A stretch of DNA of 46,758 nt from a virus. Positions 1 through 7,146 of this stretch are shown piece by piece. Every line of letters begins with the position of its first letter. The first letter of the stretch is position 1. The notes beneath the pieces were generated by a model. That model did no database searches. It was given only the letters and a program-made list of their open reading frames with translations, and had not been told where the DNA came from. The stretch covers positions 1 through 46,758 of IMG/VR virus record IMGVR_UViG_3300009159_000103; one strand, given 5' to 3'. The position numbers and the translations under genes are program-made.

Positions 1-1
1 T

Positions 2-792
2 AATTTGATGTATCATGCGGTGGTTCCTAAGTTTGCTACAATCCAACCTATTCTTACGGATATATCCTATGATTTCAAGGAACTGATGGGTCTTACGCAA
101 AAGATACATCTTACCAAAAGCTGGTTGGTGAAACTGAGTTTGAATATCTAGACAAATCTAGATACGCGGTCAGTAAATCAAACGAAGTAGCAAGTATGTC
201 AAGTGCAAAATCTTCTACATTTAGAATAGCTCTTAATACTTCAACTTCTTATGCTTCGCCAGCTATTGGTCTTGGTAGAAAGTCTTCTATATTCGTCAAG
301 AATATAATCAATAATGATGCTACGAATGAGTACACTAGATATGGAAACGCTACTACAAAGTACGTTTCAAAGAAAATTGTTTTAGCAGACGGACAAGAAG
401 CTGAAGACTTGAAGGTTTCGATCACAGCTTATCGCCCAGTTGATACAGATTTTTATGTTTATGGAAAGTTTTGGAATCCTTCTGACCCTGAGACTTTTGA
501 TATCAAGAATTGGACTTTACTTTCGTATCTCAATGATGGTGACTTGGTATATAGCAGCCCAACCGATAGGACAAACTTCTACGAATATGAATTTGGAGTC
601 CCGGCTGCAATTGTAAATACTAATGACGCCTATCTTGACGCTACAAATAGTAGTATCTTATCTTATGTTAACGCAGCTGGATCTAAGTTCTCAAGCTTCA
701 AAGTCTTTTCAATGAAAATCGTGTTACTTTCTTCTAACGCAGTTAGGATCCCGATGATTAACGACATTAGGGCCATTGCGCTTCAGGTATAA
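2..792 (+). CDS. virion structural protein, 5' end outside window, apparent frameshift near 73
   Basis: This is the C-terminal part of a larger structural protein. From base 73 to 792 one frame is open and reads through FQGTDGSY, LDKSRYAVSKSNEVA and on to the stop; the ATG at 196 is internal, because the residues before it look like the same protein. Upstream of 73 that frame has stops, while the next frame (from base 2) reads HAVVPKFATIQPILTDISYD. The two halves join as DISYD-FQGTDGSY if one T is restored at the TTT run near 73-75. The pattern (IQP... then LD..RYVxSKSNE) resembles long baseplate or tail structural proteins of T4-like marine phages; I recall the style, not an exact relative. 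Either the sequence has a one-base error or the gene is broken. The downstream gene starts 3 bases after the stop. Confidence 0.7.
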
Positions 793-795
793 ATA
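788..795 (+). promoter_or_regulatory. possible T4-type late promoter TATAAATA
   Basis: An exact TATAAATA octamer spans the end of the first gene and the A of the next start codon. Predicted +1 is near 801, inside the 65-codon gene, so it would mainly serve the gene at 989. It may be coincidental because it overlaps a stop and a start codon. Confidence 0.35.
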
Positions 796-992
796 TGAAT
801 AGCAACGAAAACTTAAAGAGACTAGGTTCTAATCCAGGTGCGGTTGTAAACACCGACAATAATAGTCTCAGGGCTTATCGTGAGGCTAGGGAAAAACTTA
901 GAATACGGGACAGAGACTTTGATCAAATGAAGAATGACGTCTTTGAACTTAAGTCAATGATGGCTCAAATACTAGAGAAGCTTAACAAATGA
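795..992 (+). CDS. small coiled-coil structural-region protein (65 aa)
   Basis: A 65-residue charged protein. Residues about 25-65 form a heptad-like amphipathic helix (REAREKLRIRDRDF...FELKSMMAQILEKL), so it is probably a coiled-coil oligomer. It sits between two structural genes and its last bases overlap the next start by 4 bp (ATGA). Small proteins of this kind occur beside tail or neck fibre genes in T4-like phages. No precise function can be assigned. Confidence 0.65.
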   Translation: MNSNENLKRLGSNPGAVVNTDNNSLRAYREAREKLRIRDRDFDQMKNDVFELKSMMAQILEKLNK

Positions 993-1603
993 CGATAGCG
1001 GTCGCAAATATAGACGTAACGACCGATTCATTCGGTCAATGGATTACGAAGACAAACGTCTTAGCAGACGCACTGTCAAATAAAGTTGTCACTACCAACT
1101 CAAACACTGCAACTGGAAACGCTGCGGTATCATCTGCGTTCTCAGCTAATGCCTTATACGCTAATACTCTCTCGGGCGGTAATAACTCAGTAGCCGCAGC
1201 TCTTTCGATTTCAACTAATACTTCCTTTGCGGCGAACGTGGCTTTCAATGGTTATAGAACTAATCTAGGTTTAGGCGCGAACGTTATAATAAACTCTGGT
1301 AATAGCACTTTCAGGGTTCTGACAGTTAACTCAGCCGCTTCAAATACATTAGTAGCTACTAAATTAACTACCTCAGATTTATCGGACGTTAACACTTCTT
1401 CAGTTGGAAACGGGCAAGTATTAATATATAGTTCGGGTAACTCTTACTGGTACAATTCAAACGTTATCAATCTAAATGCTAATACAAGCACTGTAACTTT
1501 CTCAGGAAACATCGTTGTTGCGGGCGTCCAATATACGAACGGTCAATCGTTTAGTTCATTGGTAGTCTATTACGCTAATGGCACTCAAGCATTTCCAGCA
1601 TAA
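989..1603 (+). CDS. tail fibre/appendage-like structural protein
   Basis: A 204-residue protein rich in Asn, Ser, Thr, Ala and Val with short beta-strand-like repeats, typical of phage fibre shafts. The N-terminus (DSFGQWITKTNVLADALSNK) matches the style of the conserved start of T4-like fibre proteins, where an attachment segment with 'W...TN..A.ALS' precedes a repetitive shaft. There is no signal peptide and no cysteine. It overlaps the upstream gene by 4 bp and is followed after 9 bp by another repetitive structural gene. The role as a virion appendage is inferred from composition and position. Confidence 0.65.
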   Translation: MTIAVANIDVTTDSFGQWITKTNVLADALSNKVVTTNSNTATGNAAVSSAFSANALYANTLSGGNNSVAAALSISTNTSFAANVAFNGYRTNLGLGANVIINSGNSTFRVLTVNSAASNTLVATKLTTSDLSDVNTSSVGNGQVLIYSSGNSYWYNSNVINLNANTSTVTFSGNIVVAGVQYTNGQSFSSLVVYYANGTQAFPA

Positions 1604-1612
1604 GTATAAAAA

Positions 1613-2713
1613 ATGGCAGCTCTACTTAAGATCAATACTGCGACTAGTCCAAAATCACTGAAGCAAGCTTCTGGGACTGACTATGAATATGCGGTAAATT
1701 TGATCCTTACTCAATTAATTGGTTCAACTTCAAACGCCAATATTACAGTAAATCCTGCGAGTACTACGGGATTAACACTTATTGGTACATTCACAGATAC
1801 TTACTTAAATGCTGCGGTTGGCGCTCACCCCATCGGCACGACACCAGTATCAGTCACGTATAACTTTTATCAAGATCAGCAAGTAGCTGCCGAATCTATC
1901 ACACGACCGGTTGAGTTTGTTAGCTCCACTATCAAAGAACAAGTAGATGCAAATCTTAACGCCGATTTGATCGCCACTGCGCTTTCTAACTTAGTATCTA
2001 CTGGTATTGGTTTCTACGCTCTACAGACGACTACTCCAACCGGCGGGACTTGGGTATCAACGAGTACAATAACTAACACTCTTGACTCAACAACCACAAA
2101 CACCACTCAGCTTTGGAAAAAAACTGCGGCCGCGACTACGCCAACAGCATTAAGACCAGTTAAACTCAATACTGCTACGTCACCAATTTCTTTAAAAGAA
2201 ATGTCAGACGCAGAGATTCAATCGCTAGCTACACGCGTAAAGAATCAGTTAGGAACTACTGGCATCGGAACTTTTAAAGTTCAAGCATCGGCTCCAACCC
2301 CAGGAACATGGACGTCATCTGGCGCAGCTTTCCTTGATACTACAAGAACAGCTTCACTTCTTCCTTATACTGGATCATATAGTGGTAGTTATTCCGGATC
2401 ATATACCGGAAGTTTTAGTGGTACTTATACTGGAAGTTATAGTGGTGGTTATGCTGGTTCACGGTCAAAAGCTTATACAGGAACTTATCGAGCTAGCTTT
2501 GCTGGATTTTTAGGCACCGCATATTCGGGTACTTATACGGGATTTTATGCCGGTACTTACACTGGAAGTTATAGTGGTAATTATACTGGATCATATAGTA
2601 GTAACTTTACTGGAAGTTATACGGGTAGTTACTCCGGAACTTATTCTGGAAATACGTTAAATAATGATAGCAGTACAGTATCAACAGTTTACTTATGGGT
2701 AAGGACAGCATAA
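1613..2713 (+). CDS. repeat-rich tail/fibre-type structural protein with Y-x-G-x tetrads
   Basis: A 366-residue protein in two parts. Residues 1-250 contain a duplicated module: LLKINTATSPKSLKQAS near residue 3 and PVKLNTATSPISLKEMS near residue 182. Each is followed by a helical stretch and a Gly-Thr-Trp-rich strand segment. Residues 252-347 are 24 in-phase tetrads of the form Y-(T/S)-G-(S/T), with a few degenerate copies (RSKA, LGTA). Such Tyr/Gly repeats occur in phage adhesin and fibre proteins and probably form a beta-rich shaft or sticky surface. The ATG has only an AT-rich leader (TATAAAAA at 1605-1612), which could be a degenerate late promoter. Confidence 0.65.
   Translation: MAALLKINTATSPKSLKQASGTDYEYAVNLILTQLIGSTSNANITVNPASTTGLTLIGTFTDTYLNAAVGAHPIGTTPVSVTYNFYQDQQVAAESITRPVEFVSSTIKEQVDANLNADLIATALSNLVSTGIGFYALQTTTPTGGTWVSTSTITNTLDSTTTNTTQLWKKTAAATTPTALRPVKLNTATSPISLKEMSDAEIQSLATRVKNQLGTTGIGTFKVQASAPTPGTWTSSGAAFLDTTRTASLLPYTGSYSGSYSGSYTGSFSGTYTGSYSGGYAGSRSKAYTGTYRASFAGFLGTAYSGTYTGFYAGTYTGSYSGNYTGSYSSNFTGSYTGSYSGTYSGNTLNNDSSTVSTVYLWVRTA
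2366..2653 (+). repeat. 24 tandem 12-bp units encoding Y-x-G-x tetrads
   Basis: 288 bases made of 24 consecutive 12-base units, TAT-(ACT/AGT/TCC)-GG(A/T)-(AGT/TCA/ACT), always in the reading frame of the enclosing gene. Synonymous positions vary between units, so selection acts on the peptide and the array is not a recent slippage expansion. Units 9, 11 and 13 are degenerate. Confidence 0.9.
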
Positions 2714-2714
2714 T

Positions 2715-3173
2715 ATGGCAAGACAAATCATTAATCCTAGGTGGGGAAACGAAGACAAAACGCAGATCCTTGCTACGTTTAAATACGACGATGGTCGCGA
2801 AATGGTAGCTTCTATCAGCAATGTTGCAGATACGATGAATCCTGATTGGAAAGAGATCATGGATACGTTTGGCGTTGAACTTCTCGATCAAAACGCAGGT
2901 GATGCGCTTGAAAACCATATGAAAAGAAAAGCTGAGCGCGCAGAGAGAAAAAAAATCGACGAAGAAAGAGCACAAAAAGAAGCTCTTTTCAATCTGAAAG
3001 CTGAAGCCTTCGATATGGAAATAGTTAAGAATTCTAAAAATAGAGATGTAAAGAACAAGATTCGGCGCGCAGCAACGCCAACAGAAGTTCTTGTTTATAC
3101 GGCGCTTCTCCACATGCTTGAAGATCCATTAGCTAATCCAGTTGCTATTACGCCGGTTGAACCAACAGCATAA
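2715..3173 (+). CDS. conserved structural-region protein of unknown function (152 aa)
   Basis: Starts with MARQIINPRWGNEDKTQI, a small beta-rich N-terminal segment. A strongly charged, probably helical middle follows (HMKRKAERAERKKIDEERAQKEA, residues about 75-97), then a helical C-terminus ending in a Pro/Thr tail. It starts one base after the upstream stop and is followed by a glycosyltransferase after 2 bp, so it is the last gene of the fibre-type block. It could be a fibre assembly factor or minor tail protein; nothing in the sequence decides this. Confidence 0.6.
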   Translation: MARQIINPRWGNEDKTQILATFKYDDGREMVASISNVADTMNPDWKEIMDTFGVELLDQNAGDALENHMKRKAERAERKKIDEERAQKEALFNLKAEAFDMEIVKNSKNRDVKNKIRRAATPTEVLVYTALLHMLEDPLANPVAITPVEPTA

Positions 3174-3175
3174 CT

Positions 3176-3919
3176 ATGAACGGTTTTTTGTATGTAGCTT
3201 CGCAGAGCAGTGCTTTCTATAAAGCTGCTGTATATTCTGCCATGTCCCTTCGTGATTATTACCCAGAAGCTAATATCACACTCTTTACGCACGCTGATTT
3301 CGTTCAGGAGTCTGATCGTAAGTTTTTCGATAAAATCGAAACTGGTATACCAATCCATAAGCGCGCTAAAATGTATGCGATGGCTAGAACACCATATGAT
3401 AAGACTTTTTACATAGACGCAGATACTGAAATTAGATCTGAGAATATTAAAAAAGTATTTGACAATCTTGGAAACAATGATATAATGTTTACTAAGATAA
3501 TAGCAAAAGTTTCTAAAGATCGTTTAGTTAACTCTAAAAATAATCTAGAATATCATGGTGGTGTAGTTCTATATAATTCAAATAAGATTACTATTCAATT
3601 GATGCAAGATTGGTATGATACTTATTTGATACAAGATACGTGCCAGTGGAATAAAAGTCAATTTGCAGAATATAATCCTAAGATGAAACCATGGGATCAA
3701 TTCACTCTCTGGTATCTCTTAAATACTAAATACAAAGACATAAAGCATAATTTTTTTCCAGATGGCGGGCACGCTTTTAACTACATATACTTATTTGAGA
3801 ACTATAAAGAATTTGCTGACGTTGAACAAATAGTATATCATTATACAATATCACGTGACAGGATGGAAAATGCAATCATTATCAAACCTAAACCCGGACT
3901 TATTGAAGATTTTAACTGA
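3176..3919 (+). CDS. glycosyltransferase, GT-A fold (GT8-like)
   Basis: A 247-residue protein with the layout of a nucleotide-diphospho-sugar transferase. An N-terminal Rossmann-like segment (YVASQSSAFYKAAVYSAMSL) is followed by a KRAKMYAM helix and the metal-binding DxD motif in KTFYIDADTEI (about residues 80-90), then HGGVVLYN and an acceptor-side WDQFTLWYLLN. The D-A-D pair binds the divalent metal and the sugar nucleotide. The substrate is unknown. It opens a long island of surface-chemistry genes directly after fibre-type genes, so glycosylation of a virion protein or of host surface glycan are both plausible. A perfect-hexamer sigma70-like promoter (TTGACA-N16-TATAAT) lies inside it at 3459-3486. 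Confidence 0.75.
   Translation: MNGFLYVASQSSAFYKAAVYSAMSLRDYYPEANITLFTHADFVQESDRKFFDKIETGIPIHKRAKMYAMARTPYDKTFYIDADTEIRSENIKKVFDNLGNNDIMFTKIIAKVSKDRLVNSKNNLEYHGGVVLYNSNKITIQLMQDWYDTYLIQDTCQWNKSQFAEYNPKMKPWDQFTLWYLLNTKYKDIKHNFFPDGGHAFNYIYLFENYKEFADVEQIVYHYTISRDRMENAIIIKPKPGLIEDFN
3459..3486 (+). promoter_or_regulatory. sigma70-like promoter inside a glycosyltransferase gene
   Basis: TTGACA at 3459-3464, 16-base spacer, TATAAT at 3481-3486; both hexamers are perfect consensus. Transcription would start near 3493 and could express the island genes from 3870 on before late transcription. Activity is inferred from sequence only. Confidence 0.5.
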
Positions 3920-4529
3920 ATTCAGTAACTTCTTCTATAGCCGAGATTTTTCACACCTCGAGTCTTTAATTGGCTCAAATGAAAAGATGAAAAACGTTAG
4001 CGTTAAGTCTATGGCTTTAGAAGCGACTGGTGAAGAGTATTTAAGAAAAGCCCTTAAAGAAGATCCTATGAGATACGGATTCCCAAGACACTCTTGGGGT
4101 CTAGAGTTATCAATGGATCGTAAGTACATAGATGATAAAGAGCTTTTAGATAAATCTACGGAAGCAAATAGAAAACTAATCAATTTCTTTGGAGCTAGAA
4201 ATAACGCTCTACAAATGTTTTATCCTTCTGGTGGATATATCGGCTGGCACAGTAATTGTAACGCGCCTGGATTTAACATCGTGCTTTCTTTTAATCCTGA
4301 AGCTAGTGGATATTTTGAGCACTATGATCATGTTAACGATAAGTTTGTTAGGTTTGTCGACAAACCCGGATGGAATTGTAAAGTAGGTTATTTTGGTTCA
4401 GATAAAGAGTCCGAGAATATGTATTGGCACTGCGCCTATACAGACACGCCTAGACTGACTTTTAGCTACGTTATCGGCGATGAAAACATCTGGAAAGATA
4501 TGGTAGATGATATCGGAATCCCCGATTAA
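3870..4529 (+). CDS. jelly-roll 2OG/Fe(II)-oxygenase-like protein
   Basis: Start chosen at the ATG at 3870, 7 bases after AGGA; a GTG at 3855 is also open. It overlaps the upstream gene by 50 bp. The core reads YIGWHSNCNAPGFNIVLSFN, then DKPGWNCKVGYFG, then WHCAYTDTPRLTFSYV, which follows the strand order of phage 2-oxoglutarate/Fe(II) oxygenases: HxD-type strand, basic/aromatic strand, distal His, then Arg for 2-oxoglutarate. The proximal motif is H-S-N rather than H-x-D, so the iron site may be altered or the activity lost. The distal His (WH) and Arg (R in TPRLTF) are present. A hydroxylase acting on an amino acid or sugar in this island is the leading guess. Confidence 0.55.
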   Translation: MQSLSNLNPDLLKILTEFSNFFYSRDFSHLESLIGSNEKMKNVSVKSMALEATGEEYLRKALKEDPMRYGFPRHSWGLELSMDRKYIDDKELLDKSTEANRKLINFFGARNNALQMFYPSGGYIGWHSNCNAPGFNIVLSFNPEASGYFEHYDHVNDKFVRFVDKPGWNCKVGYFGSDKESENMYWHCAYTDTPRLTFSYVIGDENIWKDMVDDIGIPD

Positions 4530-5274
4530 GTTCATATGTTTAAAGTGGGGAACTAAGTATGGTCCCGAATACGTCAATAGACTCTTTCAATCAATATGTA
4601 AACAGTATCGCAATCCCTGCGAGTTTTATTGCTATACTGACAATCCTATTGGTCTTAAACCAGAAATAATAATAAGAGATATTGCTGAGCTTCGCAAAGT
4701 TGAGAACTCATGCTTTACGATGGAAAAGCTTTTTCTTTTTGATAGTCTAGATTTTGAGGGGCCTTATTGTCTTCTTGACATAGATATACTCATACAGTCA
4801 GACATTACTTCTTACTTAGACGAATATAATTTCATTGAACCTAGATTCTCAATATGCGCCCGTCCACATACTGACATTGATTATATGAAAGCTGCGCCAA
4901 TCTTTAGAGATTTTGGAACATGTTATGTAAACAGTTCATTTGTAACTTGGACTGGAGATCAACTCAAGTGTATGATTGATTTTTATATGAATAATAAAAA
5001 GATCATTGACTATAAGTATAAAGACTTAGACACATTTCTATTTCATACTGTGCTTAAAGAAATGAAATTTCATCCAAGAAATATGATTTATTCTTTTAAT
5101 CACGAAAAGACCCATTTAGATTCTCCTATAGTAATGTTTAATACATCACACGGAAGAGGTGTTGAACTTCACGAAGGTCCTACTTGGGCTAAAGAATTAT
5201 GGGAATCGTATGATAGTGAATCAGAATCCTCTCGTCTTCTAAACGAACATGTTTACGAGCAGCAGTCGTCATAA
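4507..5274 (+). CDS. glycosyltransferase, paralogue of the gene at 5826
   Basis: A 255-residue protein of the same GT-A type. Landmarks are the N-terminal KWGTKYGPEYVNRLF segment, EFYCYTDN, the DxD region CLLDIDILIQSD (about residues 90-101), YVNSSFVTW and the C-terminal FNTSHGRGVELHE. Nearly every one of these recurs in the gene at 5826 (CLLDLDLLI, YVNSSFVTW, FNTSHKKGVELHD), so the two arose by duplication. The start overlaps the upstream gene by 23 bp. The C-terminus (ESESSRLLNEHVYEQQSS) lies in an 86-bp tail-to-tail overlap with the minus-strand gene at 5189 and looks like an extension read into that gene. Confidence 0.75.
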   Translation: MISESPIKFICLKWGTKYGPEYVNRLFQSICKQYRNPCEFYCYTDNPIGLKPEIIIRDIAELRKVENSCFTMEKLFLFDSLDFEGPYCLLDIDILIQSDITSYLDEYNFIEPRFSICARPHTDIDYMKAAPIFRDFGTCYVNSSFVTWTGDQLKCMIDFYMNNKKIIDYKYKDLDTFLFHTVLKEMKFHPRNMIYSFNHEKTHLDSPIVMFNTSHGRGVELHEGPTWAKELWESYDSESESSRLLNEHVYEQQSS

Positions 5275-5827
5275 TCTTTTTTGGAAAATACTCAACATTG
5301 CCGTACTTATTAATGAAAGTATCATCTCCATAATGTTCGTGCGTGTGCTTAAATATATCTTCTATAAGCATCTCATACAAATAATGGTGTGAATCTCCAA
5401 CCCACCCCATGACTGAAGAGTTTCCATTACAAAAGAACTTTTCTTTATTCTTATAGTCTAACTTTTCAACTGAACTCCACCATTCATCATTCTTCCAAAC
5501 TGTATCTACTATTTTTAATACTTCTTTCTCAACTGTTTCGACTAAAAAATCTACGTTCTTTTTTATCAATATATCTAGATCAAAATACAGATTAATTCCA
5601 GGACTGCATACGTCTTTATTGAACAAAGCTACTTTATTCCACCAAGTGTCAAGTTCAAATGGAGTTGCATCGATGAATTCAATTGGACGATTAGTCTTCC
5701 ATTCATAATCAGTAAAACAGTGCATCTTAAATTCATACGTTAAATACTTACAGAGCTGGTCGTATAAGTTTTCGACGTGCTCTATAGAATACTTTGGCTT
5801 CACTAAGACGCAGTAAACATTTATCAT
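5189..5827 (-). CDS. glycosyltransferase on the minus strand between two paralogues
   Basis: A 212-residue GT-A-like protein: an N-terminal strand and helix with HCFTD, the WWNKVALF helix, DxD in INLYFDLDILIKK (about residues 77-89), then NGNSSVMGWVGD and a His-rich C-terminus. It is a more distant relative of its two flanking + strand genes, which share HCFTD/FYCFTD and DLDILI. Its start codon (5825-5827) and the start codon of the + strand gene at 5826 share two bases, so the two genes diverge with no intergenic DNA. Its 3' end overlaps the gene at 4507 by 86 bp. No Shine-Dalgarno is visible. Confidence 0.7.
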   Translation of the reverse strand: MINVYCVLVKPKYSIEHVENLYDQLCKYLTYEFKMHCFTDYEWKTNRPIEFIDATPFELDTWWNKVALFNKDVCSPGINLYFDLDILIKKNVDFLVETVEKEVLKIVDTVWKNDEWWSSVEKLDYKNKEKFFCNGNSSVMGWVGDSHHYLYEMLIEDIFKHTHEHYGDDTFINKYGNVEYFPKKIMTTAARKHVRLEDERILIHYHTIPIIL

Positions 5828-6536
5828 GAATCAAACCGTTAAGTTTATAGTTTTAAAGTGGGGTACCAAATATGGGCCCGAATATGTTAATAGACTATTT
5901 AGGTCTCTGAAAGCAACCTATTCGGGTGAATTCGAGTTTTATTGCTTTACAGATAGTAGTCGTGGTGTTGAGTGTAAAACATATCCGATTGAGATGCTAC
6001 CTCTATTTAAATCGAATGTATTTACAGTATGTAAGCTCGATCTATTCAATAAGCTTCCTTTTAAGGGTCCGTATTGTCTTCTTGATCTTGATCTTCTTAT
6101 TCTTAAAGATCTTAAACCATATTTCGATGAATATGGTTTTAAAGAACCGAGGATGATATACAATTATTGGACTGAAGTTCAAAGAATCTATAAATCATAC
6201 TATACTGGAGATTGCTACGTTAACAGTTCATTCGTGACTTGGGACGGAGATCAACTCAAGTGGATGCGAGATCGCTTTATAGAGAATCAGGAAGTAACAG
6301 CTTTCAGGTTCAAGACTTTAGATAAATTCATTTACTATAGCAGTCGCAAAGATATGAAGTATCATCCCCGCGGAATTGCTTATGCTTATAGTTTTGGGGC
6401 TGAATACCCAAATGATCTAGATCCTTATAAGCAAAGAGATCAATACATATCGATTTTTAACACTTCACATAAGAAAGGTGTCGAGCTTCACGACGCCAAT
6501 GGATGGGCTAGAGATGTTTGGACCAGGTACGACTGA
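5826..6536 (+). CDS. glycosyltransferase, paralogue of the gene at 4507
   Basis: A 236-residue GT-A protein sharing with the gene at 4507 the opening KWGTKYGPEYVNRLF, FYCFTD, the DxD motif CLLDLDLLILKD, YVNSSFVTWDGDQLKW and IFNTSHKKGVELHD. The DxD pair should bind the metal and nucleotide sugar. The start codon overlaps that of the minus-strand gene at 5189-5827. There is no visible ribosome binding site, so translation of a leader-poor mRNA or of read-through mRNA is implied. Substrate unknown. Confidence 0.75.
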   Translation: MNQTVKFIVLKWGTKYGPEYVNRLFRSLKATYSGEFEFYCFTDSSRGVECKTYPIEMLPLFKSNVFTVCKLDLFNKLPFKGPYCLLDLDLLILKDLKPYFDEYGFKEPRMIYNYWTEVQRIYKSYYTGDCYVNSSFVTWDGDQLKWMRDRFIENQEVTAFRFKTLDKFIYYSSRKDMKYHPRGIAYAYSFGAEYPNDLDPYKQRDQYISIFNTSHKKGVELHDANGWARDVWTRYD

Positions 6537-7146
6537 GCAAGACTACATTAAAGACTTAGACAAGATCCATGGCGAGATCTTTAAGCACCTTGATAGCAGA
6601 GGTTTAGAGTACGTTTATAGACTCTATGCAATGCACAATGATGAAAAGATGCGTAACCGTAACTTTATTGCTATGGACGTAATAAGGAAAAACTTCAAAA
6701 GTTTAAAGAATGTTGCAATAGTCAATAGTAGCAATCCTATTGCGCTAACCCACTTCTTAAAAAAAGAATATCAATCATCTGTAACTCTGGTATCTGATCA
6801 TCCATCGTTTGAGATGTCTGAAGGCTTCTTTCAAAGATTCTTTAAAGCCAATACGGTTATTAAAACCATATTCTTTGAAGACGTTGACTTTTCTTCTTAT
6901 GATCTCGTGATATTGTCTGAGTTTGAGTATTTAGTTCCTCTTGATATGTTGAAGCACGTAAAATTTGGAGACTCACCAATCTTAGCACTTCAACATATCC
7001 AACACGTTAATGATCACAATAGTCGTCACTTTGTGATGTGTATTGAAGACCTTCTTGAACTATGTAACTTTAAGAATTTATTAGATTCTAATGCTAAACT
7101 AAATACAGATAATAGATTAGTTTATTATGCACTTGGAGTGAGGTGA
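6514..7146 (+). CDS. unknown island protein, Rossmann-like
   Basis: About 210 residues from the ATG at 6514; an ATG at 6499 and a GTG at 6478 are also in frame, so the start is uncertain. An N-terminal helical part (DLDKIHGEIFKHLDSRGLEYVYRL) is followed by alternating strands and helices: NVAIVNSSNPIAL, SSVTLVSDH, YDLVILSEFEYL. This looks like a class I methyltransferase or dehydrogenase fold without the usual glycine-rich motif I. It overlaps the glycosyltransferase upstream by about 23 bp and overlaps the minus-strand gene at 7125 tail to tail by 22 bp. No function can be assigned. Confidence 0.55.
   Translation: MFGPGTTEQDYIKDLDKIHGEIFKHLDSRGLEYVYRLYAMHNDEKMRNRNFIAMDVIRKNFKSLKNVAIVNSSNPIALTHFLKKEYQSSVTLVSDHPSFEMSEGFFQRFFKANTVIKTIFFEDVDFSSYDLVILSEFEYLVPLDMLKHVKFGDSPILALQHIQHVNDHNSRHFVMCIEDLLELCNFKNLLDSNAKLNTDNRLVYYALGVR

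Noticed and set aside
68-80. Programmed -1 frameshift
   Set aside because: There is no slippery heptamer; GAT would have to re-pair with TGA. An error or mutation is simpler.
2366-2653. CRISPR-like array
   Set aside because: Units are contiguous 12-mers in frame with a gene and have no spacers.
2607-3113. 168-codon open frame on the minus strand
   Set aside because: It lies antisense to two + strand structural genes with better context, has no ribosome site, and its Phe/Cys/Ile-rich composition is that of a reverse-complement shadow.
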